Source of the DNA: Microbacteriaceae bacterium | GTDB lineage: Bacteria > Actinomycetota > Actinomycetes > Actinomycetales > Microbacteriaceae | Direction: 5' to 3' | Assembly: GCA_024642605.1 (NCBI GenBank) | Contig: JAHEAT010000081.1 | Coordinates: 1 to 17,264 of the forward strand | DNA length: 17,264 nt | Part shown: positions 5,937 through 12,208 of the stretch, piece by piece | Layout: every line of letters starts with the position of its first letter | Position numbering within the stretch: position 1 is the stretch's first letter | The notes under the pieces: model-generated | What the model was told of the DNA's origin: nothing | Databases searched by the model: none | Seen by the model: the letters and a program-made list of their open reading frames with translations, nothing else | Program-made: the position numbers and the translations under genes

Positions 5937-6971
5937 TTACGCCGACAAAATTTTCGAAGCCGCTGCCAAGAAGTTGTCGACGTCGGCTTCTGTGGTGTCC
6001 CAGGAGCACATAAGGCGTACTTGGCCGGTGGCATGGTTCCACACGTAGAAGCGCGATGCCTGTTGCAGCTGCGCAGTCTGTTCGCCCGTGAAAATTGGGA
6101 AAACCGCGTTGGCTTGGGTTGGGTTTGGAATGTGCACACCTAGTGCCAGCAACCCAGCCTCGAGCCGCTTCGCCATGCCATTGGCGTGCTCTGCGTTGCG
6201 CTTCCATAGGTCGCCTTCGATGAGCGCGATCAACTGCGCACTGACAAAGCGCATCTTCGATGACAGCTGCATCGATGTCTTGCGAAGGTAAGGAATCGCC
6301 TCGGCGAGTGCGGGGTTTAGAACGAGCACGGCCTCAGCGCCGAGCGCACCGATCTTTGTGCCGCCGAACGAGACGATGTCGACTCCCACGTCGGTGGTGA
6401 ACTGCCTAAAGGTCATGCCGAGGGCGGCTGCCGCGTTAGAAAGTCTTGCGCCATCGAGGTGCAACAGCAGGTTGTTGGCATGGGCGTAGTCGGCGAGCGC
6501 TTTGATTTCGGCCGCGGTGTAGACGGTGCCCATCTCGGTGGTGTTGGTGATCGAAATGGCACCCGGCTGAGCGCGGTGCACAAAGCCGATGTCGTGCATC
6601 ACGGTGGCAACGAGTTCTGGGGTTAGCTTGCCGTCGGCAGTTGGAATGGTCCAAAGTTTGATGCCACCCATTTTTTCGGGGGCGCCACCTTCATCGGCGT
6701 GAATGTGAGCCGACTCGGCACAGATAACCGCCTCCCAGCGCTCGAGGCAAGCCTGCAGGGCGACCACGTTGGCACCGGTGCCGTTGAACACCGGAAAGAC
6801 TTCGGCCTGTTCACCAAACTCACGCTGGAACAGCTCGCTAAGTCGAGCGGTAATTGGGTCTTCGCCGTAGGCGATTTCGTGGCCTTCGTTGACCGCCACT
6901 ATCGCTTCGAGAATTTCGGGATGCACACCCGCGTAGTTATCGCTTGCGAATCCGCGCCAAATCTCGCGCAT
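5937..6971 (-). CDS. Low-specificity L-threonine aldolase family protein
   Basis: A cytosolic PLP enzyme of 344 residues, expected to cleave L-threonine or L-allo-threonine to glycine and acetaldehyde. The fold-type I signatures are clear: GEDPITARLSELFQREFG near the start, FNGTGANVVAL (62-72), ESAHIHADEGGAPE (86-99) with the His stacking on PLP, LDGARLSNA (172-180) with Asp173, and SFGGTKIGALGAE with the PLP-binding Lys206. Length is normal. ATG6971 is supported by a perfect AGGAGG about 6 nt upstream, and a TAGGCT box at 6999-6994 suggests a leader of some 15-17 nt. The gene is divergent from the DMT permease. A related beta-eliminating lyase role cannot be fully excluded. Confidence 0.93.
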   Translation of the reverse strand: MREIWRGFASDNYAGVHPEILEAIVAVNEGHEIAYGEDPITARLSELFQREFGEQAEVFPVFNGTGANVVALQACLERWEAVICAESAHIHADEGGAPEKMGGIKLWTIPTADGKLTPELVATVMHDIGFVHRAQPGAISITNTTEMGTVYTAAEIKALADYAHANNLLLHLDGARLSNAAAALGMTFRQFTTDVGVDIVSFGGTKIGALGAEAVLVLNPALAEAIPYLRKTSMQLSSKMRFVSAQLIALIEGDLWKRNAEHANGMAKRLEAGLLALGVHIPNPTQANAVFPIFTGEQTAQLQQASRFYVWNHATGQVRLMCSWDTTEADVDNFLAAASKILSA

Positions 6972-6993
6972 GTCATCCTCCTCGTTTGGTTTC

Positions 6994-6999
6994 AGCCTA
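6994..6999 (-). promoter_or_regulatory. -10 element (TAGGCT) of the threonine aldolase gene
   Basis: The box lies 22 nt from the ATG, so this transcript has a short leader containing AGGAGG. It is the same hexamer found at several leaderless starts in the window. Confidence 0.4.
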
Positions 7000-7036
7000 A
7001 CAACCTCGGCTCGGCAAGTTCGTTGAGTGCTCGGGT

Positions 7037-7042
7037 TAGGCT
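7037..7042 (+). promoter_or_regulatory. -10 element (TAGGCT) of the DMT permease gene
   Basis: TAGGCT, 7 nt, then ATG7050, with no Shine-Dalgarno between. This predicts a leaderless transcript and decides the start codon. Confidence 0.5.
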
Positions 7043-7049
7043 AACTCTC

Positions 7050-7925
7050 ATGTCGCGTAAAGGTTTCCTACTATTTTTGGCCTGCGGAATTGTTTGGGGT
7101 ATCCCCTACTTTTTCATCAAGATTGCCGTTCAAGATTTCAGTGTTCCAACCATCATTTTTGTGCGCACCGCGATTGGCGCACTGGTGTTGGTGCCCATTG
7201 CCCTCAGACGCAAGGCGTTTGTGCCAGCTCTGAAGAAGTGGAAAACCGTTTTGGCTTTCGCAACCTTCGAAATGATTGGTCCCTGGTGGTTGATCAACTC
7301 TTCAGAGAACGGGCACATCAACTCTGGCCTAGCCGGCCTCTTGGTGGCAACGGTTCCATTTTTTGCAATGGCCATCGGCTATTTCTACCTGGGCGATAAA
7401 ACTGCCGCTCACCCAAAGAACGTAATGGGTCTGGTGTTTGGCTTTGCCGGCATCATTCTGCTGGTGGGCATCGATGCCCTCACGCAGAACCTCGAGGTGG
7501 TTTGGGTTGGCGCAATGATTTTGGCAGCACTGGGTTATGCGGTTGCCCCCGCGATTGCGTCTAAGACGGCCCCGAATGTTGAGATGGTTGGAATCTTGTC
7601 GCTCTCAATGGCGTTTTCGGCACTGGTTTACGCGGTGCCGGCTGCGCTGAACCCGCTGGCCCCTGGGGTAACCATGCCAGCGGTTGAGTCGTGGGTTTCG
7701 CTCGCCATTCTTGGCGCGGTTTGTTCGGCTCTGGCCTTCGTGCTGTTTTTTGCGCTCATTCGCGAAGTGAGCTACAGCCGCAGCACACTCATTACATATG
7801 CGAACACTGCCGTTGCCATTCTGATCGGCGTTGCCTTTGGTAGCGAACCGTTTACCGTTGGTATGGCTGTGGGGTTGCCACTAGTGGCTGTGGGCTCGTA
7901 TTTTGCGAGCAGACAACACAACTAG
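7050..7925 (+). CDS. EamA family (DMT superfamily) permease
   Basis: A 291-residue inner-membrane protein with two EamA repeats and about ten hydrophobic segments. It begins with GFLLFLACGIVWGIPYFFIK, the usual TM1 of the family, and both repeats carry the expected patterns: SGLAGLLVATVPFFAMAIGY near the end of repeat 1 and YSRSTLITYANTAVAILIGVAFGSEP near the end of repeat 2. Such carriers export amino acids, metabolites or drugs; the substrate cannot be deduced. A much longer open frame runs upstream from 6699 but overlaps the threonine aldolase in antisense and lacks homology, so ATG7050, placed 7 nt after TAGGCT, is chosen. Codons end 54 bp before a convergent gene. Confidence 0.92.
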   Translation: MSRKGFLLFLACGIVWGIPYFFIKIAVQDFSVPTIIFVRTAIGALVLVPIALRRKAFVPALKKWKTVLAFATFEMIGPWWLINSSENGHINSGLAGLLVATVPFFAMAIGYFYLGDKTAAHPKNVMGLVFGFAGIILLVGIDALTQNLEVVWVGAMILAALGYAVAPAIASKTAPNVEMVGILSLSMAFSALVYAVPAALNPLAPGVTMPAVESWVSLAILGAVCSALAFVLFFALIREVSYSRSTLITYANTAVAILIGVAFGSEPFTVGMAVGLPLVAVGSYFASRQHN

Positions 7926-7979
7926 CGACAACCCCGGCTCGGTTTTTCTTGGGGATGACTCGAGCCATGAGCTTCGACG

Positions 7980-8327
7980 TTAGTCGAGCTCAAACCATAC
8001 AAACTCGACTTCTTGATCATCGTCAATGAAGGTTTCGTCGGAGTCGGCCAACTCAGCGATTGCCTGGTCGTTGCTCACCGAGCTTTCGACGAAGCGGTTG
8101 ACTGCCAGGTTGGCACTTGCCTCGGCAAGAACCTCTTGGCTGTCGCTGAGCACAACTACGACATCTGCTTCCGACTGTGCCCGGGCGTTGTCGATTGCGT
8201 GAGCCAAGCGAGACTTGGCCCCAACCACCTGCAACGCCGAAGCTTCGGTTTGGCCGCCTTCACCCTCAATGTTGGTTGAAGTCGAGTTGATTCTGATTAC
8301 TGCTATTACGAGAGCATCTGCGTTCAC
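7980..8327 (-). CDS. Hypothetical small acidic protein
   Basis: I do not recognise this 115-residue protein. It starts with a short hydrophobic strand (NADALVIAVIRINSTS), continues with a helix-rich middle (SRLAHAIDNARAQSEADVVVVLSDSQEVLAEASANLAVNRFVE) and finishes in a strongly acidic tail (DSDETFIDDDQEVEFVW). It has no signal peptide, Cys or recognisable catalytic motif. An alternating beta-alpha pattern with VVVVLSDSQ suggests a small alpha/beta domain. GTG8327 is preferred because AGGTGG lies 8 nt upstream, but GTG8339, close to a TATAAA box, is also possible. The frame is long, uses codons like its neighbours and has no competing gene opposite, which supports it being real. Confidence 0.65.
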   Translation of the reverse strand: MNADALVIAVIRINSTSTNIEGEGGQTEASALQVVGAKSRLAHAIDNARAQSEADVVVVLSDSQEVLAEASANLAVNRFVESSVSNDQAIAELADSDETFIDDDQEVEFVWFELD

Positions 8328-8452
8328 TGCACCGCCCACCTTTCTTTATAGACCTTTCCTACTTTCAGAACTCACCCGAAAGTCTCGAGTAAGTCGTTGG
8401 TAGTAGAAATAATGCCGAACTTGAAAAGTTTTGTGTGACCCAAAAATAAATC

Positions 8453-8461
8453 TGTGGATAA
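8453..8461 (-). promoter_or_regulatory. Perfect DnaA-box sequence (TTATCCACA)
   Basis: The minus strand reads TTATCCACA, the DnaA-box consensus, inside an A/T-rich 220-bp intergenic segment (8340-8559). It is a single copy with no dnaA or dnaN nearby, so this is not an origin. It could bind DnaA as a regulator of the gene at 7980-8327 or be a chance match. Confidence 0.3.
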
Positions 8462-8484
8462 CTTTTAAGAAAGTTTTTGCACAG

Positions 8485-8521
8485 ACAAAAAAGAATCCCA
8501 CCCGCTAGGGGTGGGATTCTT
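8485..8521 (-). terminator. Strong Rho-independent terminator after the DUF1737 gene
   Basis: A perfect 13-bp stem (AAGAATCCCACCC, 8491-8503, with GGGTGGGATTCTT, 8509-8521) closes a 5-nt loop. On the minus strand the stem runs into a U-run (TTCTTTTTTG), so it terminates the transcript of the gene ending at 8560. Confidence 0.92.
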
Positions 8522-8559
8522 GCAAATCGCCTGCGAAGTGCGAAGCAGAGTAGCCGAGA

Positions 8560-8988
8560 CTACTTCTTGCCCTTCTTCTTGGCCTTGATTGCCTTCTTGA
8601 AAATGACTGCCTGGCCCAGGTAAACCTGGGAACCCTTGGTGGTCATGGTTGGCGAACCGTAAAGCTCGTAACCGGCGTCTAGGTGGTCACGAACCTTCTG
8701 GCAAAAGTTAGGGTCGTCTGGGCCGGTAAGAATCTTGTAGCTCTTGTCGGTGGTGATCACTGGCTTTGCGGCTGTGACCTTGACGGCAACCTTGGTTGCA
8801 GGCTTGGCCGGGGCAGCTTTTACTGCTGGCTTTGCAGCAACCTTGGCCGCAACCTTCGCGGCCGGCTTGGTTGCAGGCTTTGCTGGTGCGCTTTTGACGG
8901 CTGGCTTTGCAGCAGCCTTTGGGGCAGTTGCCTTTGCGGCAGGTTTTGCAGCGGCCTTTGCGGCGGCTGGCTTAGTTGGTGTGCTCAT
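8560..8988 (-). CDS. DUF1737 protein with histone-H1-like Lys/Ala/Pro tail
   Basis: A 142-residue protein in two parts. Residues 1-78 are almost entirely Lys, Ala, Pro, Thr and Val in KPAAK/KPAVK repeats, like the C-tails of actinobacterial HupB or Lsr2-associated proteins and histone H1. Residues about 84-130 (SYKILTGPDDPNFCQKVRDH, then LDAGYELYGSPTMT and GSQVYLGQAVIF) match the small DUF1737 domain of unknown function, and the C-terminus is again Lys-rich. A duplicated 14-residue segment (28-41 and 53-66) indicates slippage growth. The ATG at 8988 follows an in-frame TGA by one codon, so no longer start is possible; the ribosome site is weak. DNA or RNA binding is inferred from charge only. 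Confidence 0.85.
   Translation of the reverse strand: MSTPTKPAAAKAAAKPAAKATAPKAAAKPAVKSAPAKPATKPAAKVAAKVAAKPAVKAAPAKPATKVAVKVTAAKPVITTDKSYKILTGPDDPNFCQKVRDHLDAGYELYGSPTMTTKGSQVYLGQAVIFKKAIKAKKKGKK
8791..8907 (-). repeat. Duplicated Lys/Ala/Pro coding segment
   Basis: KPAVKSAPAKPATK (8866-8907) and KPAVKAAPAKPATK (8791-8832) differ at one residue and lie 75 bp apart. They sit in a larger stretch of imperfect KPAAK-type repeats, which is prone to length change between strains. Confidence 0.7.
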
Positions 8989-9026
8989 GGTTCAAGTTTC
9001 CCAGACGTAACCTTCTTGTCGACTAG

Positions 9027-9038
9027 TGTTCACGAACA
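9027..9038. promoter_or_regulatory. Palindrome TGTTCACGAACA upstream of the DUF1737 gene
   Basis: A perfect 5+2+5 inverted repeat lies 39-50 bp before the ATG at 8988, where an operator or activator site could be. Its half-sites point the opposite way to a LexA (SOS) box, so no known regulator is assigned. Confidence 0.3.
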
Positions 9039-9049
9039 TTTTGCAAGGT

Positions 9050-9072
9050 AAACAAAACGCCGGGATGCCCGC
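9050..9072 (-). terminator. Weak candidate terminator after nucS
   Basis: On the minus strand CGGG-CAT-CCCG (9071-9061) is followed by GCGTTTTGTTT. The stem is only 4 bp and the U-run is broken, so termination may be partial, with some read-through into the DUF1737 gene. Confidence 0.3.
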
Positions 9073-9092
9073 CGAAAGACCCTCGCAGCTAC

Positions 9093-9785
9093 CTAGAACA
9101 GGCGGTGGTGCGTTTCGAGCCCGCGCAGGTGGTCGTAATCGAGCACAAGGCATTCGATACCTCGGTCTTCGGCCAGGGTTCGCGCCTGAGGTTTGATCTC
9201 TTGAGCAGCAAAGACGCCGCGAACGGGAGCTAGGTGCGGGTCGCGGTTGAGCAGATCGAGGTAGCGGGTGAGCTGTTCGACGCCATCAATTTCTCCGCGG
9301 CGCTTGATTTCGATTGCGACCGTTTGGCCAGAGGCATCCTTGCAAAGAATGTCGACCGGGCCAATCGCGGTGAAATACTCACGGCGAATAAGCGTTGCCC
9401 CCGCTTCAAAAACCTGAAGCTGTTCGGCGAGCAACTCTTGGAGGTGCGCCTCGACTCCGTCTTTTTGCAGCCCAGGCTCTTCGCCCAGGTGGTGCTCGAT
9501 CTCGCTGATCACTTCGTGAATAGAAATAAACAGGATGTCGGCGGTCTTAGCCTGCGAAACTCGCCACACCTCAACCACTCCGGCCGCGGCCTGCTCTTCG
9601 TCGGGCTGATGCACCGAGACGGTGCACGGTGGGTTCATCCAGTTGAGTGGTTTATACGACCCGGTGTCGCTGTGCACCAGCACCGAACCATCGCCCTTGA
9701 GCATAAGTAGGCGATTGGCGATGGGCAGGTGTGCGGTGAGCCGCCCGGCGTAGTCAACCGTGCAACGAGCAATGACGAGGCGCAT
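9093..9785 (-). CDS. nucS: Mismatch-specific endonuclease NucS (EndoMS)
   Basis: A 230-residue endonuclease that cuts both strands at G-T, G-G or T-T mismatches and carries out non-canonical mismatch repair in most Actinobacteria and many archaea, which lack MutS/MutL. The N-terminal DNA-binding half includes [18 protein letters not shown]. The catalytic core shows PVDILCKD (143-150, Asp145) and VAIEIKRRG (156-164, Glu159 and Lys161), followed by [12 protein letters not shown] (171-182). The C-terminus HHRLF resembles the LxLF-type clamp-binding tail. ATG9785 starts 6 nt after the upstream gene's stop with no strong ribosome site, so translational coupling is likely. It is the third gene of the DUF4956 operon. 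Confidence 0.96.
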   Translation of the reverse strand: MRLVIARCTVDYAGRLTAHLPIANRLLMLKGDGSVLVHSDTGSYKPLNWMNPPCTVSVHQPDEEQAAAGVVEVWRVSQAKTADILFISIHEVISEIEHHLGEEPGLQKDGVEAHLQELLAEQLQVFEAGATLIRREYFTAIGPVDILCKDASGQTVAIEIKRRGEIDGVEQLTRYLDLLNRDPHLAPVRGVFAAQEIKPQARTLAEDRGIECLVLDYDHLRGLETHHRLF

Positions 9786-9791
9786 AGATTA

Positions 9792-10316
9792 TTACTTGGC
9801 AGGCTTCTTGGGTGCAGGCTTCTTGGCCGCCACCGATTTTGCGCCGACTGGTTTGGCAACTACCTGCTTCGCGATGATCTTCTCGAGCGCTTCCATGCGA
9901 TCAATCAGGTGGCTCAGCGCCTGGTCTTGATCGCCAAGGTGCGACTGAATTTCGCGAGCCTCATCGAGAATGGCGCCGGCATCTTCGTAGGTGGCAATCG
10001 CACGCTTCTCCGATTCCTGGGCCTGCAAGTTTTGACCCACGATGATGATCGGCAGCAGCACCAACTGCAAGAAGGTTTGCGCAATCCAGCCCACGATAGT
10101 GATCGTGTTGCCCGAGCTCAACGCCGCTGGCAGGCTAACCAAGGTGAGTGCAAAGAAAATGTAAGCAGCCCACATGGTGCCAACTCGCTTGGTAATGCCG
10201 AGGCCAATAGCGTCGTTGAGCTTTACCTTTGCCGCGGCTTTAACCTCGGCCGGGTGCTGCGACTTGCGAGCCTCCGCGTGCGGGGTTTGCTCATAACGGT
10301 AGCTCGGCTTGGTCAT
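9792..10316 (-). CDS. DUF1003-like membrane protein with Lys/Pro tail
   Basis: A 174-residue protein. LNDAIGLGITKRVGTMWAAY leads into two hydrophobic segments (about 49-68 and 73-93), then VGQNLQAQESEKRAIATYED and a predicted coiled coil (about 105-145, LSHLIDRMEALEKIIAKQ). This order is that of DUF1003 membrane proteins, though similarity is distant and my call is by pattern. The final 25 residues are KPVGAKSVAAKKPAPKKPAK-like, similar in composition to the DUF1737 protein's tail, and would lie in the cytosol. ATG10316 is 2 nt after the DUF4956 stop with AAAGG in the end of that gene, so the two are translationally coupled. Function unknown. Confidence 0.75.
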   Translation of the reverse strand: MTKPSYRYEQTPHAEARKSQHPAEVKAAAKVKLNDAIGLGITKRVGTMWAAYIFFALTLVSLPAALSSGNTITIVGWIAQTFLQLVLLPIIIVGQNLQAQESEKRAIATYEDAGAILDEAREIQSHLGDQDQALSHLIDRMEALEKIIAKQVVAKPVGAKSVAAKKPAPKKPAK

Positions 10317-10318
10317 GA

Positions 10319-10894
10319 CTACCTTTGAGCTTTCTGTGAGTAACGAATTTCAACCTTGGTTGATGGCGGGGTTAGCGCCACAGATTTCACGGTTACCTGT
10401 TCTACCGAGCGGCCAACCAGCTCCTCGACTGCCGCTTTGAGCGAATCTTCGTCGAGGTTGACCCCGTCGATGGTGAGGCTCAACTTGCGAATGCGATTGC
10501 GAATGAGAAGCGTTGGGTGGTCGATAACCCACATGGCCAAAACCAGCACGCTTGCGTAGATGCACTTTTCAAAAAGGGAATAGCCGGGCAAACCCAAAAT
10601 TAAACCAACCGAGAGGCTAACCAGCAGATAAGCCATTTCAACCCAGCCAGCTTCATCTGATCGAAGTCGAATAATCGAGATAACCGCGAAAAGAGCGAAG
10701 CCGACTCCCAGCGAAAGCGTGAACGAGGCCAGTGCCCCAGCGAGGGCAAAGAGAGTGACGTTGATGATCGAGATGGCCACGAACATCTCACGGTTCTTGT
10801 AGCGTCGAAAGTAAAACACATAAGCGAGCAGCCCTACCGACAAGAGGTCGAGAATAAGGCTTAGAAAGAAAGGTACGTAATCGATTGAGGTCAC
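10319..10894 (-). CDS. DUF4956 domain membrane protein
   Basis: A 191-residue protein with an N-terminal region of four to five hydrophobic segments (about 5-27, 37-60, 65-76, 88-120) and a soluble C-terminal domain (about 130-190) with an LSLTIDGVNLDEDSLKAAVE-type ferredoxin-like pattern. GFALFAVISIIRLRSDE with its conserved Arg and Asp is characteristic of DUF4956. Family members are often next to VTC-domain polyphosphate polymerases and CotH kinases; a CotH gene is divergent here but no VTC gene is visible. GTG10894 has no Shine-Dalgarno and lies 6 nt after a TATTCT box, so it is probably leaderless. It heads an operon with the DUF1003-like gene and nucS. Confidence 0.85.
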   Translation of the reverse strand: MTSIDYVPFFLSLILDLLSVGLLAYVFYFRRYKNREMFVAISIINVTLFALAGALASFTLSLGVGFALFAVISIIRLRSDEAGWVEMAYLLVSLSVGLILGLPGYSLFEKCIYASVLVLAMWVIDHPTLLIRNRIRKLSLTIDGVNLDEDSLKAAVEELVGRSVEQVTVKSVALTPPSTKVEIRYSQKAQR

Positions 10895-10899
10895 AAAGT

Positions 10900-10906
10900 T
10901 AGAATA
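10900..10906. promoter_or_regulatory. Shared divergent -10 (TAGAATA) for CotH and DUF4956 operons
   Basis: Plus strand TAGAAT (10900-10905) lies 9 nt before ATG10915, and minus strand TATTCT (10906-10901) lies 6 nt before GTG10894. The only DNA between the two start codons is 20 bp, so both operons must be driven from this spot or from inside each other's coding sequence. Confidence 0.5.
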
Positions 10907-10914
10907 GTTGCCTT

Positions 10915-12180
10915 ATGAAGCGAAGTAGCTTACGAATCGTTTGGGCCTTGTTGGTGGCCCTGGGTTTTGTTGCGGGCTCGCTAACCATTCAGCCCGCTTT
11001 CGCCGCACAATCGCTCACAAATTTCTACAACAACACCGCGATTCACAGCGTTTATCTGACCATCCCAGATGCATCTGCCACCAACCTCAACCAAAAGCCC
11101 AAAGATTACACAGCGGCTCGCGTTGAATTTCGCACGGGCAATTCGGGTTCGAGTGGGCTGATCGACATCGGTTTGCGCCTAAAAGGTTCAACCTCGCTCG
11201 AGAAGCTGAGCGGCCGGCCCTCATTCAAAATCAAGTTCAACTGGAAGTCTCTAAAGGGCGATCGCTTTCTAGGCCTGAAAGCCATGACTCTAAATGCCAT
11301 GACTCAAGACACTTCGATGATTCACGAAGCCGCCGCCTACCAGCTTTACAATGCTGTCGGTATTCCGGCGAGCAAAACCGGCTATGCCAAGGTTTACGTA
11401 AATGGCACGCTAAAGGGTTTGTATATAAACATCGAAACTCCAGACGACATTTTCTTGTCGAAGCGGTTTACCAACCCCACTCAGCACCTTTACGAAGCCG
11501 TGGCCTTCAGAGATCTAAAGCCAGGCAACGACGTCGGTGACGACGCAACCGGGTCTTACCTTGTCGATGAGGGTTGGAAAACCACACCCAACAAACTCGA
11601 CCTGAAAAAACTCATCGAAGTTGCCAACATTTCTAACTTGGCCAACTGGTGGGCCCAAATGGGCACTTACACCAACCGCACGCTGCTGATCAAAACCTTC
11701 GCGGTAGAAAATTTCATCGGCCACTGGGATAGCTATTCGGGCCCAATCATCAACAACCACTTCTTGCGAAGCGATGATAAAGGTAAGTTCACGATGATCC
11801 CCTGGGGGGTCGATCAAACTTTCGGTGAAAACCGCGCTACTCCAGTGCTTGCCGATAACTACTTCTTTACGATGGACACCAAGGATGCAGCGTATCCGTG
11901 GGTGAAGATTGCCAACAAGAAAGACTCCTTGCCTCGCGGTTTGCTGTTTCAGAAATGCCTCGACTATAAGCCGTGCAAAACCGAGTATCTAACCGACCTC
12001 AAACTGGTTTCAGACAAAGCCACCGCCATCAAACTCACAACTTTCATGGCCGCCTCGGCAAAACTCATCTCATCAATGTCGTCTAGCAACGCCACCGCCG
12101 AACAGACTCGAACCATCAACTGGGTCAAACTGCAACAGGCTAATGTCGCAGCGCTAATAAAGAAGTACGGCATAAAGTGA
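10915..12180 (+). CDS. Secreted CotH kinase family protein
   Basis: A 421-residue exported protein. Residues 1-30 are a Sec signal peptide (MKRSSLRIVW, hydrophobic core, cleavage after AFA). The CotH fold is shown by GLRLKGSTS (86-94) and PSFKIKFNW (102-110), MIHEAAAYQLYNAVGIPASK (135-154), VNGTLKGLYINIE (162-174), the INNHFL segment (279-284) and PWGVD (296-300). Family members phosphorylate protein or small-molecule targets; the usual PWDxD signature is PWGVD here, so the first Asp is Gly while Asp300 is kept. A Cys pair (348, 353) follows. It is probably leaderless or has a 2-3 nt leader, and it is followed 28 bp later by the glycerophosphotransferase-like gene. Confidence 0.93.
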   Translation: MKRSSLRIVWALLVALGFVAGSLTIQPAFAAQSLTNFYNNTAIHSVYLTIPDASATNLNQKPKDYTAARVEFRTGNSGSSGLIDIGLRLKGSTSLEKLSGRPSFKIKFNWKSLKGDRFLGLKAMTLNAMTQDTSMIHEAAAYQLYNAVGIPASKTGYAKVYVNGTLKGLYINIETPDDIFLSKRFTNPTQHLYEAVAFRDLKPGNDVGDDATGSYLVDEGWKTTPNKLDLKKLIEVANISNLANWWAQMGTYTNRTLLIKTFAVENFIGHWDSYSGPIINNHFLRSDDKGKFTMIPWGVDQTFGENRATPVLADNYFFTMDTKDAAYPWVKIANKKDSLPRGLLFQKCLDYKPCKTEYLTDLKLVSDKATAIKLTTFMAASAKLISSMSSSNATAEQTRTINWVKLQQANVAALIKKYGIK

Positions 12181-12208
12181 CCGGGGCCGAGGCGAAGGCA
12201 GCGCGTCG

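Noticed and set aside
6699..7049. A longer N-terminus for the DMT permease, open in frame from 6699
   Set aside because: It runs antisense through the threonine aldolase gene and has no membrane-protein character. The leaderless -10 at 7037-7042 and the TM1 sequence place the start at 7050.
7926..7979. Terminator between the DMT permease and the hypothetical gene
   Set aside because: GGCTCG/CGAGCC could pair, but across a 19-nt loop and without a U-run directly after it.
8440..8490. Replication origin around the DnaA box
   Set aside because: There is only one box, with no dnaA, dnaN, rpmH or gidB nearby and no cluster of near-consensus boxes.
9027..9038. SOS (LexA) box near nucS
   Set aside because: The actinobacterial LexA box is GAAC-N4-GTTC; this site has the half-sites in the opposite order with a 2-bp spacer.
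9234..9710. A 158-codon plus-strand open frame opposite nucS
   Set aside because: It is antisense to a gene with intact catalytic motifs, has no promoter or ribosome site of its own, and its sequence is what the reverse complement of GC-rich codons gives.
9729..10328. A 199-codon plus-strand open frame opposite the DUF1003-like gene
   Set aside because: It is antisense to a coupled operon gene with clear membrane segments, and it is rich in Arg, Leu and Cys as shadow frames are. No family resemblance.
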